Positions 1 to 16,689 of a stretch of 64,000 bases of DNA are shown piece by piece. A program made the translations under genes and the position numbers. Below the pieces are notes generated by a model. It searched no databases and was not told where the DNA came from. It worked only from the letters and a program-made list of their open reading frames with translations. The stretch lies in the NCBI GenBank assembly GCA_000697665.1, contig KL197727.1:682001-746000 (forward strand), written 5' to 3'. How positions within the stretch are numbered: position 1 is the first letter of the stretch; each line of letters opens with the position of its first letter. This DNA is from Jaapia argillacea MUCL 33604. Lineage: Eukaryota; Basidiomycota; Agaricomycetes; Jaapiales; Jaapiaceae.

Positions 1-1
1 T

Positions 2-3960
<3,959 letters not shown>

Positions 3961-4229
3961 AAACTGCGTCCTCGGCGTGCTTTTCACGAATCTTAGACAG
4001 TGTAGAGTGTAATAGAATGTTGACTGATGAAGGATGTTGGACTAGACATGGGAAGGGAGCGACGATCTCCTGTTGACATGGTGATTGTTTGACTGCGTAA
4101 ATCGGACACACAGGCCAAACTTCCGAGCCTTCTTGGCTCCGGCCCTATGGAGGGCTAATTCTGCCTTGACAGTCGTCCGCCTTCCTCTATACATATCTTA
4201 GCCAACATCTTAATTGCTTTCCTTTGACC

Positions 4230-5970
4230 ATGGCCATGTCAGCGATGAACGCGGCGCAGGGCGCACCACCATCTTTCCGATTCCAACAGTCGTCTCCTCT
4301 CGAGAATCTCGTCCGGAGAACTTCAAATCGCAGAGTGAGGCAGGGCGACTTGCCTCATATCCGGGCACCACCATCCACCCCTTGTCCTGATCCCCCGATT
4401 TCCCTTTCCCCTCAAACCACCACCCCACCCCGCCAATCTCGACGCCCTCCGTCCTCTCCGCTTCTGCACACCCAGTTCCGGGGCTCGACCGTCACTGCAT
4501 CCACCTTTGACGGCAACTCTTCCTACGACTACGACCATCATGTCCGATGGCGTGACTCCGAGAGCATCTATTCCGATGTATCACAGCACCATCTTAGCTA
4601 CGATGCATCTGTTGTTGACCCCCATGCCCCTATCGTTGACCCCCTTCCCGCTATCGTCGAGCAACCACCCCCATCGAGCTCACCCGCTGTTCAGTTGCCC
4701 ACCGTTGTCATCTCCTCACCCCCCGAACTAAGTCGAAACGAGTCCGATCCCACCACCCGGTCGACTTCTCCCTACGGCCGAGCACCCAGTGTTCTCCCTC
4801 CTAACTCTAACTTTTCGCGGCCCGTCCGACCACCAGCCGACTCGAAGCAGCAAGTCCTGGAAAGGAATGCTCACAGAACGGGCTCGTCCTCACGAAGCAT
4901 ATATCCGACCTCGGACACACATTCTTACAATGGCCCTTATCAGGGTTCTCAAACATCCCTGCTATCATCGAGTGATGCTCGCAATGTCCGTAGCCCTAGC
5001 CCTCAACTTTCGATATCACAGCAACGTCACGAGCATTCCGACCCTCACGTTTCACCGAATGGATCGGGTCGTGCACCTCTCCCCCTGATATCACTTCCAG
5101 GCCGCCCCCCATCTCGGGCGGACACGCCGACGAGCGTTTATTCATTATACTCTTACTATCAATTTGATAGTGCCGTCCCTTCCCCAGCCGCAAGCACACA
5201 TAACCTTCAATCAAATGGCCTAACACCATCTCGCTCGCCCTCACGATCTGGTGATAGAGGTATGGCTGCTCCCTCCGGTGAGCCCCAAACACCGCAGCAG
5301 TATCTACAAACGGGTATCCAACACCACGAAGCAAACAGACTGCAGGATTCGGCTCGGTGTTTCGAGCAGAGCGCAAAGGGTGGCTATGGTGCTGGCATGT
5401 TGATGTGGGGTCTGACTCTGAGACATGGATGGGGATGTGAAAAGAACGAGAAGAGTGGCTTTAATTGGTTGAGGAAGGCTGCAGAAATTGCAGTGGATGA
5501 TCTCGAGACAATGAGAGATGGGTCAGAGAAAAGCGCGATCAAGGTATGCCCCACCGGAAACTCACTGCTTGAACTCTCCTAATGATTAATCTGCAGTCCG
5601 AACTCGTCGTGGCTATTTACGAGGTTGGACAGTGCTTCTTTCAGGGTTGGGGTGTACCCAAGGATCAGAAGATGGCAGTGGTGCGTGCTCCTCACTCGAT
5701 GACTCGGTTTGAAGGATCCAATCGGCCCTTAGAATTATTATCGGACCGCCGCGAAGTTGGGTGATCCAGACGCGCAACAGGATCTTGGCTTCTGTCTTGC
5801 CAATGGGAAAGGATGCAAGAAGGACAGGAAGGAAGCAGCTCAATGGTATCGAGCAGCAGTAAGTCTACCCCCGGGAACTACTATCAATCCTCTCAATTCC
5901 GCCCCATTAGGTTCAGCAGGGAGCCAGTGATGTTGGTTTGGCTTGGATCTATAAGGAAAAGTTCAAATGA
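4230..5970 (+). CDS. Sel1-like repeat protein, Dsf2/Nif1 type
   Basis: Exons are 4230-5543, 5597-5680, 5733-5858 and 5911-5970, giving 527 residues. The first ~350 residues are low-complexity, rich in Pro and Ser, and probably disordered. The C-terminal ~150 residues hold Sel1/TPR-like helical repeats, recognisable by the repeated pattern of Gly-Ala pairs and GxGxxKDxxKAxxWxxxAA (for example around residues 380-420 and 440-520), and the protein ends in WIYKEKFK. This layout, a long Ser/Pro-rich head with a few Sel1 repeats at the end, is that of yeast Dsf2 and S. pombe Nif1, the latter a regulator of the Cdr1/Nim1 mitotic kinase. That functional link is inferred from architecture only. The ATG at 4230 is used because the in-frame codon at 4224 is TTG. 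A chitin-synthase activator of the Skt5 type also has Sel1 repeats but carries many more of them. Confidence 0.8.
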
Positions 5971-7759
<1,789 letters not shown>

Positions 7760-7915
7760 ACTACCTCGAGTCTGCGCTAGACCATGGCCACCCAATGCCA
7801 TCACAGTCACAGTCACGTTCACATGTCACGCTGACGTCAGGCGTTGAACCGATCTCCTTATCAAGCGAGGTGTGCTTTGCTCTCGCCGCCCATATTTTTC
7901 TTCGTCCTCCCCATC

Positions 7916-8820
7916 ATGAGCTTGCTTCAAGATCTCCTTGTAGACTCATTAGAGAAGCGCAAATTCGCCTCCCCGCAGCGACGCAATCATACCCAATTCA
8001 GTCCTGATTCTATCAATGATTCCGACGATGATTTAGTCAACGTTGTCAGCCCCTCTTGGTTTCATCCGAGTGTGTCGCTGTCGCTGATAATCCACAGGTC
8101 TCTGTCCCAGGAACTCCGTCGGTCCTCTCTCGTCCCTCCTCCAGACCTCCATCGCCTTCGGGAGGATCGAGTCGGCTTCGATTAGGAACAAGCCGTGCAT
8201 CGCACAGGGTTTCAAGCGATCCGCTCCGAGCGTTCCCAACGGATATCTCGCAGCTAATATTCAATCGCTTGAGCATAACAGATCTTGCAAAGTGTTCTCG
8301 GGTGTCACAGAAGTGGAATAAAAGTCAGACTTTAAACTATGGTGCGTGTGCTCTTATCTTGCAGGGGTAGTGCTAATAGGCTATGATAGTGTGGTTCCAA
8401 CATTACCGGAAGGAGAACTTCCATGACGAGAGTTTACCCCCCGGAAAGTGGACGAAGAGGGAATCGAAACAAAACTGGGTGAGTGTACCTGAACGTGTCC
8501 CGCTCTCCCGCAGTGATGTGATTGCTTCCATCTAGCGTATGACTTACATGCAGACGATACCCCACCGCAGTCCTCCTTCTGGATCCCATTCTCGCGGCTC
8601 CGGATACTCGACACCCTCTGGGTATCAGACACCGAAAGAGGTCAGGGAAGAGAGATGGCGAACAGAAGAAGAAACATCGTCGAGACCTAGCAAGCAAGAG
8701 ATGAGAGGGATGTACAAAGAGCTTGGGGGGAGGAAGGCAAAGACGAAGAACAAGTTAGGGAGTACCGGCCGGGGAAGGGACAAGGGCGGATTAGGATCCG
8801 ATGATATGGATGGTTATTGA
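7916..8820 (+). CDS. F-box protein of unknown substrate
   Basis: Four exons (7916-8041, 8098-8341, 8390-8478, 8536-8820) give 247 residues. A Ser/Pro-rich linker is followed by an F-box at about residues 80-125, recognisable by LRAFPTDISQLIFNRLSI and the later CSRVSQKWNK, the usual Skp1-binding pattern. After it comes a conserved-looking stretch with WFQHYRKENFHD and LPPGKWTKRESKQNW. The tail is rich in Lys, Arg and Gly and probably disordered. F-box proteins recruit substrates to SCF ubiquitin ligases; no WD40 or LRR substrate domain is present, so the substrate cannot be guessed. The first intron uses a GTTGTC donor, chosen because it keeps frame and gives a normal 56-bp length, so residues near that junction are uncertain. 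Confidence 0.75.
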
Positions 8821-9527
8821 GTGGGTGTCAGCCTGAACTTTATCGTGCCAACCACAGAGTGCGATAGCCACAGGTCACCACAACCGTGTTGGCTCTTCAG
8901 CACCATGTGACCGTCGTTGCGCTAGATGGTGGCAGGGGAGCGGGGTGGCGGTCATAAGTGGTGGGAAGTGGTGGAGTGCACTGTGTAATTTTTGAGTGGT
9001 GCGAGAGTCCGCATATTGCAAGGCTCAATGTCGGGGCATACACAGAATCGTGGCCGTGGTCGACGCCAGTGATGAGTTGGTGCATTTTATAGAACCATCA
9101 TACAGAGATTCAGCCAATGTGTTGGTAATTGAAATGGTGGCAAGAAAAGAGGTTTCTTTACAGCGCTATTCATAATTATACTTCGGGAGTTGCTGTATTT
9201 ACGGAGACTCCAAAAACTATCACACGGGTAGTCCTTAGCACTGTGTATCAATCTTAGTGATCCTCAAAATGACTCCCATAGCCTTCCACACTTCCTCTAA
9301 AATTCTATGATATGGCACACCACAACTTGAGATACATATCCGGGGGTCTGTCCAGTTGAAACAAAAAAATCGACAGTAGTGGGGCTCAGGAGGCAATGAT
9401 CCATGACAAATTGGGTGGCCACTCACTTTCCCATCCACCATTTGAGGTCCACCACCTGCCTTATTCAGTGAACTTGAGACCAAGAACTGTGATGCAACTG
9501 TGACAGAGTGCTAAGAACTGTACACAG
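8821..9527. other. Intergenic transition into the repeat island
   Basis: No gene is recognised. To the left, sequence has the CpG-containing look of the host genes; by about 9.1-9.5 kb it becomes CpG-poor, like the repeats that follow. The 5 bp at 9523-9527 (CACAG) are the left target duplication of solo LTR B1. Confidence 0.5.
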
Positions 9528-10442
9528 TGTAACAGGTGTTTACTGGGGAGTACTCTCTAGTATCACTCTTCTGTTGAGTGTGGGCAGTTGGGTGTTGGAG
9601 TTTGAATCTCATTGTGTATTTGTGTAGTTGACACTTTCAAACATCATCTTTACTGCCTATTCACGAATTGACCTCTTTACTGAGTGTGTTGATTGTGTGA
9701 ACTAGGCAACTTATCTCATTTATAGCTGGTTATTAATACTACCAGCACTGCTCACAACTCAACCTCTATGAGAGGGTTGAGTTACAAGACTCTTTAGACT
9801 GCCAGAATCAAGAGTGACCTTTGGTCGCATTGTGGACACCTCTTCAACACAGGACAGCTGCAAGAGCAGCTGTGCCTAGCTTTCAGACAGCCAAGGGAGC
9901 TACTTACGAGTAGTGTGACAGGTGTTTACTGGGGACTGTTACTCTCCAGTATCACTCTGTATTAAGTGTGGGAATAGGTTGAGTGGAGTTTGAATTGCTT
10001 CAGGTATTTGTGTAGTTACTCTTTCAGAATTCATTCATCATTACAGTCCATTCACCTTCGGCCTCCTAAGAGAGCATGCTGATAGTGTGAAGTGGGCTAT
10101 CTTCATTTACTAGCTCTTCTCGAGACTCAGCCTCCCAGTGAGGGCTGAGTAGTGAGACATTACTTGGTTCCCTCGATGAGATTGCAACTAGGTTGCTATC
10201 TCTCTCTCCCTCTCCTGTGGAGGACATGCACACAGGTGCATGTGCCCTGGTTGATTATCCTCTGGTGTCCGTAGACAGCTATGGTCCTGAGGCATGCTCT
10301 GTGTGTATAGTCGACTACAGGCTACCTACAAGGTAGCTGAGGCTTTATGCCTTAGTGCCAGGCTCGAGGCTCGCCAGCCTCTCTGACAACATCTTTTCCT
10401 CCCATCATGGCAACACAGGTCAATCCCTGCCTGTCACAAAGG

Positions 10443-10455
10443 TGGACACTGGGAG
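10443..10455 (+). other. Candidate primer-binding site of A1
   Basis: The sequence TGGACACTGGGAG begins four bases after the left LTR. The same position relative to the LTR in A2 (about 24144-24156, minus strand) carries the same first bases. The leading TGG is what a tRNA 3' CCA end would pair with; the tRNA species is not identified. Confidence 0.5.
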
Positions 10456-13400
10456 ACTCGTCGTCTAACCTGGCTGGCCAACAACAAGCCCATTGATCAA
10501 GAGAATCAAATCTGTTGCATTCAAAAGAACACCACTCTACATGTACACCTCGCCCTTTTCTCAACACAAGATCGCGTGGATCTTCCTTGCAAGAATAATA
10601 CCTATTGAATTCTGCATCTCTGTGCATTCATACCCTCACGGGTGGCCAGACGTTCACAGCCTGGCTTCCATCACCTCGCCCTATTGCAAACGAGAGCTCT
10701 TCTGATCCGTATCTCTGCCACTGTCCATCGCTGTCTGTTCAAACTTACAGAGACTAGAATCTTGTCCAGTCCCTTCTCTCTCCTGTGCTCATCACCCCTC
10801 GATTGGCGCTCAGGCTTGCTCATTTGTGTGTTCCGATTCAATTTGTTGCCATGCCGTTGTGCACTCCAGCTAATTACCAAAGTGCTCGAGCAACCTCAGC
10901 CTTGAATTGTGACTCGACCTCCTCGCATGAAGAAACATCACCCATTATCTACCTCGCGTGTGCAACTACACCTCCTACATGCTACAGATCTACAACTCAC
11001 CTCTTGCTTAGGACAAGTTATTTGCTCCATACAATTCATGCTTCTTGTTCAATTTGACCCATGCTCTGTGCCTGCCTAGTCTCCACACTCCTGAGCACTT
11101 TGACTGTCGTTGTCACTGGCCCACTTGATGCTCGTACCCTCTATTGTGCCAATAGAGCCATGTGGACATCCTTGGAGCCTCACTTCATATATCTGCAAGC
11201 ACCCACAATTCCATAAGTGATCATCTTTCTGCTCTTGAGAGCCTCAGCACTCGAAGTGATTGTTTCCTACTCTGTGCGTTCCGAGGTGGTTGAACAAGTG
11301 TCTGTGATTGGTCGACATCTACTTCATATGTGTTGCTCAGATCACGCTCAACTTCTCTTGGCTTTGCCTCTCCAGGCTTTTGTGAATCAACACTCAATCT
11401 GTGCTGACTTGCTTGCTCGGTTTCTGATTCAGTTTTGTGTTCCATTCCTATTAATCCTCATTATTGTGGATAGTTTGAACCACAGCTCTCGGTGACTAGT
11501 CAACATTTACTTCTTGTGTGCTGCTCACCTCACATTCAACTCCTCTCTGCACCCTCTCACAAATATCAAGAGTTTTGTTTGTTCAGACCAGTCTTATGTC
11601 CTCCCTCACACAGTCATCTCATCACCCTCAATGACCTTGTGTGACTTTTGCAAACTCAAGCATTTGGCAGCGGTGTCCATCTTAAACCGATCACACACAC
11701 TATCTCCCTCACCCTCATCAGTTCACGTTCATTCCTATCAGTGTGTACTTCCTCGCGCTATCACTGCTTCTGCATTGCCTAGAAATGTCTGGAAACAACA
11801 TCTGTTTACCATTCATGGCAGTCTCCGAGGCTTTGGGGGGCTATAAACAATGGGTTTTGGAGAATCAAGAGATATTCAGGTGGATCATGAGAGTAGAGGC
11901 TTCTACACAAGGAGCACATCTTGTCTTAGGAAGCTACAGAGGCTTCATAGAACCATTGTGTGTACTGGGCTGTCTTACCCAGCTTACATCAACAGCTCTC
12001 TAATGTATTTCGAAGCTTCCGATCCATCCTGGAGGTGGACCCAGCCTTTTTGTTTGAGGCTGATCTTGGTCCTCACCAAGTTCTACTTCGAACACTCACC
12101 AAGAGCCTCTTCTCATGAAAGGTTGGACACTGCATAGTCAGGATTTCAAAACCTCCTCCTCTCCTTCTGTGCGAGACTACTTGAATATTATTGCAAGGGC
12201 ATCCTGGCCCTTCAGCAACATATTGAAGTTTTAACTACACATACCATTGTCGATGCTGACAATGATGTAACCTCATATGCAAGAGGAGCTATACAGGCAC
12301 TTTCACGCCTTGTGGGGGATAACCAATTGAATGAGCGAGATTATCAGAAATATCTGAAGGCTAAATCCTATCTTGACATCTGCACAAATCTCTGTAGCCG
12401 ATGTGACAGTCTCTGCAATGTTCACCACCACAACACTCGAATAGTTCAAGCTGAACTCAAAGCAGCTTGGTCAATGCTATCCTCTGTGGACATTGCCACC
12501 ACCGCCAGTGAAGCTCTCTTGTCAACTGTCCTTCTAGCTTGTGAATCTTCTTCCTCTCACTCTCTGCTGTCTGGGAGCCCAGATTCTCCTCATATCGAGA
12601 CCACTGGTGCCAATTGCAACAAGCCTCTGATGTCTATTGATATTTCGGGCTTGCAGAGTCCCTCAGGCATACACTATCCTATGAAATCACATCCTCCTAA
12701 AGCTGAAACCACTCCGCTGGGCTCTTCTACATTGTCAGAAACCCAAGGGGTACAAGAGAACTATGAAGGGTGTCAGGCACTTGGTGTGCCTCTGCTCATT
12801 TCAAGCACACAACTCGCAAATGACTGTTACAGTCATCAAGATTACCTGTGGATCCCACAGAGCAACTCACAAATCCTACCCTCCTCTCAAGAGCTTGGAC
12901 ATGTTGGATCGATGCCACCTCACACTGTTGATCCTCTTGCTCTCTCTCCCTGCTCGCTCCTCTCAAGGCCTTGCTCTGGGTTACCAATCACTCTGGCAGT
13001 CACAACTCCATCTCACTTATTTGTTCCACCTTTCGACAATGACAAAATGGCAGTACCTGGACAAGCTGAACCAACTTCATTGTTGGTTCACTATGCTGCT
13101 CACAGTTTATCTGGTCGATGTTTGGCTGTATTATCACACAGTGCGGCTTCAAGCAAACCCTTTCGTGCTGCCCAGCTCCCCACCTTCCAAGAAGGGCCTG
13201 TCGATAATGTTGGTTCTTGTACCCTGAATGTTTGGCACGACGGTCTGGAGTCCCCCCAGACTAAGCAATCTAGCTCGTGAATGATGTTGGGCTCATTGTT
13301 GTTGTGCCCTGTGAACGTGAAGCTTACTCTCTCACAGCCCAATTCTTCCTGGCTCAAGTGTCTGTTCCGACCGACATACTCAATGTGGCGAATGAGGAGG

Positions 13401-13928
13401 ACACTGGACGCCCCACTTGTGGAAAGTGGCACTTGATACTATTCAGGCTTGATGGTTGCTCCAAACGCTACTGCAGGCCTTGGTGATACTCAGCCTGACA
13501 TTTATTCAGACAAGACTAATGTGCATCAAGTACTCTGTCTTGCCACATCATCTCTGTCTGAAAGCACATCGTTCTATCTCACTCCTCGACATCCTCCACC
13601 CAGGCCAACAGCAACAGAATTTGTGCTGAAGGACCCAAACAAGCGACTGAAGGCCAGTGTGTTACAACTTTGTATACCCATTTCATTTTCTCTTATCTTA
13701 TCTTATCTTGGACGTCCTTGTGATGGGCAGGGATCAACCTGCTTTGCCACTACAGAAGGAGTTGGTGCTGTCAGATGGGCTGGTGAGCCTAGAGTCCCGG
13801 CACTGAGGTGTGATGACCTTGGTTGCCTCGTAGGTAGCCTGTAGTCATTACACACATATGAACGTGCTTCCAAGCCTGCAGCTGTCTGCAGTCTCGGAAC
13901 AAACAACCACAGAGTGCACACACCTTTG

Positions 13929-14461
13929 TGTAACAGGTGATTACTGGGATATACTCTCCGGTGTCACTCTGGATTGAGTGTGGGAAGTTGCAAGTCAGAG
14001 TTTGAATTACTCATGTATTCATGTAGATTCCTTTTTCAAAGAATCATCTTCTTACTGCCTATTCACGAATCGACCTCTTTACTGAGTGTGTCGATTGTGT
14101 GAACTAGGCGACTTATCACTTTTATAGCTGGTTACTATGATCACCAGCACTACTCAGAACTCAACCTCTACAAGAGGGTCGAGTTACGAGACTTTATCTA
14201 CTTCAAAATCAAGAGCAACCTTCAGTCGCATCGTAGACTCCTTGTTGACGCAGGACAGCTATGTAAACAGCTGTGCCTAGCTATTGAGTGTCTCAGGGAG
14301 CTATGAGAGTAGCACCTGAGGACACGGTCTCCACATATTCGATAGCGGGGCTCCCTGTGAGGGGTCTCACACCTCAGTACCAGCTCCAAGGCTTGCCAGC
14401 CCTCTAGACGACATCCAACTCCTAAGCTGTTGTGACGTGCAGGTCTTGCCTGGCCATTACA
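13929..14461 (+). mobile_element. Solo LTR, family B copy 2 (B2)
   Basis: This 533-bp copy starts TGTAACAGG and ends CCATTACA, with target duplication CTTTG at 13924-13928 and 14462-14466. It sits inside the 3' LTR of A2; the intact counterpart site can be read in the other A2 LTR near 24372. It is the youngest layer on this line of the nest. Confidence 0.92.
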
Positions 14462-15280
14462 CTTTGTGTATGCCCTAAGTGGGGAGGATCGGGACCTAGT
14501 CATGATCCAATCAAGAGAAGTCTTGCTACTCAACCCTCTCTAGGAGGCTGAGTCTCGAGGATCGCTAGTAAAATAAAAGAGAGCCCACTTCACGCTGTTG
14601 GCACTCTCTCAGAGGAGGCCAATTGTGAATAGGTAGTAATGATGAATGAATTCTGAAAGGATAACTACATGGATACATGAAGAGATTTAAACTCCGCTTA
14701 AATTATTCCCACACTCAATACAGAGTGACACTGGAGAGTAATCCCCAGTAGACACCCGTCACAGAGCCCCCCACTCTCCAGTATCCACTTCTGTAGTAGC
14801 CCCCCAATATATTGACTCTAAGCTCTTTGCATGTCCACAGCACTCCTTTGCATTAAGTGTATTCTAGGTGAATCTTCAGGAGTGAATTAGGAGGAATGTA
14901 TGGGTCACAAATCATAGGCATTGAGATAAAGGAGAGAGTTTGTGATCATCACACTTGGGTTTGAGGTAAACATTGATTGTTACCAAAAGCAGGGTGGGAG
15001 TGATTCAGGATTGGCCAAGGTGCCATCCTAAGCAGGGTGATGAGGGCTGAAGTGATCATACCAAGAGACAGGGGGATAGTCCCCAGGGGCCCTTACTCTG
15101 TTTGGAGTGACACCTTCTAGAGACGATGATATGGCATTCAAGAATGACAGAGTGTTGGGTTGGCCAGCAAAACAGGATAATGAACTTGCAAACGAAGTGA
15201 TAGTCCTGTACTTTGCTCAATGAAGAGCAGGATGGTCTAGCACATTGATGAGGGTGCCTGCTGTGGGGTTCAAAGCAAAC

Positions 15281-15382
15281 TTGAAAGGCTTGATAGATCT
15301 GGGTTGCCTGAATTCTGTCACTGATTGAACTTTGAAAGGCTTGATAGATCTGGGTTGCCTGAATTCCGTCACTGATTGAACT
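15281..15382. repeat. Tandem duplication, 2 x 51 bp
   Basis: Two nearly identical 51-bp units lie inside the A2 internal region; they differ at about one position. The duplication is not seen elsewhere in A1 or A2. Confidence 0.85.
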
Positions 15383-16078
15383 CTTGAACTCTTGAACACA
15401 GCTTTGGTCAAACTGGGCAGAGCCAGCTACAAGTGAGAGGGTGAGAGAGAGATTGCGATTGAGAATGGTATTGCAATGACTGGAAATATTCAAGTTTGTG
15501 TAAAATGCAGACTTGACCTTCAAAAACTCGTGGTGGTCTCTGACATTGAATCTTGCATAAACCAATGAGGACCCCATTGGCTTCTTCCAAAGGGTCAAGA
15601 TCCCAGTAGGTGACCAGTAGTCACTGTGCATACAAGAGCATGTCTTCGGGCACAGTGCTCTCGCCACACCACAAAGAAAACAACTATAAGGCAGGCACAC
15701 CTTTGTGTACATCCTACTCTGACTCAGGGATGAATGTGTCCATTGGCATTCCTGGAGAGTGCTGGAGTCATGTTTGTTCAGATCCTTCAGCACTTCCCAT
15801 ACCACAATGGACATAGGTGGAGGATGTGGAATATTTGTGGCCATGGGTTTGATAGTTGGTGAGAGTGAGTGGAAGTAATCAGCTATTAGTATTGTAGTGG
15901 GAACAAGATGACCATAGCTGTTGATCCATGGGCCTGGATATACACCTGTTACCAGGAGACTGTGGACAACCTCAGGATAGCAAAGGAATGAGAATGATTG
16001 TCCAAGCTCAACAAAAGAGTGCCAATGGTGTTTGCATGAAGTGTATGGAAACCAAGAGTTGACGTGAGTGGACCTGGT

Positions 16079-16441
16079 TGTTAGGGCAACACTATCCAAA
16101 CAACAAGGCCACCAGTCTTAAAGGATGTGGAATACTGGTGATGGTGAAAGGTAAGATTAAGAATATGCTGATGAGGATGAGTATATAGGCTGAGGACCAA
16201 TGACTTAGGCAGACATCCACATACTAGTGGTAATCCTAAGAGATTGAAGCTGGGGTAGTACTACAGTACAGGGGTTTATATACCTATGCCAAGGCTTGCT
16301 GACTAAGCATTGGCTGAGTAAGCTAGTGCTGACTAATTATTCTAGAAGGTTCTAGTAACCTCCAGCAGATTCTCTTCTATCATCATGTGACTAGTCATGT
16401 GATATGACCATTTAAGGAAACAGAAATGCTGACTCCTGACA
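16079..16441 (+). mobile_element. Solo LTR, family D copy 1 (D1)
   Basis: The 363-bp copy starts TGTTAGGGCAACAC and ends CTCCTGACA, with target duplication CTGGT at 16074-16078 and 16442-16446. It is almost identical to D2. Its right part is repeated across the assembly gap (16690-16890), which looks like an unmerged contig overlap. Orientation is arbitrary. Confidence 0.9.
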
Positions 16442-16457
16442 CTGGTACTCTGAGTTT

Positions 16458-16689
16458 NNNNNNNNNNNNNNNNNNNNNNNNNNNNNNNNNNNNNNNNNNN
16501 NNNNNNNNNNNNNNNNNNNNNNNNNNNNNNNNNNNNNNNNNNNNNNNNNNNNNNNNNNNNNNNNNNNNNNNNNNNNNNNNNNNNNNNNNNNNNNNNNNNN
16601 NNNNNNNNNNNNNNNNNNNNNNNNNNNNNNNNNNNNNNNNNNNNNNNNNNNNNNNNNNNNNNNNNNNNNNNNNNNNNNNNNNNNNNNNN
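16458..16689. other. Assembly gap 1 (232 N)
   Basis: The run of N is flanked by the same sequence on both sides: 16242-16457 and 16690-16906 agree except for one extra G in a G run. Confidence 0.97.

Noticed and set aside
4224-4229. Start of the Sel1-repeat protein two codons earlier
   Set aside because: The codon at 4224 is TTG; the first ATG is at 4230.
12312-13280. 322-codon open frame (+) that could be taken for a host gene
   Set aside because: It lies inside element A1, a related tract occurs in A2 on the other strand, and it has no host-type exon structure; treated as part of the fossil.
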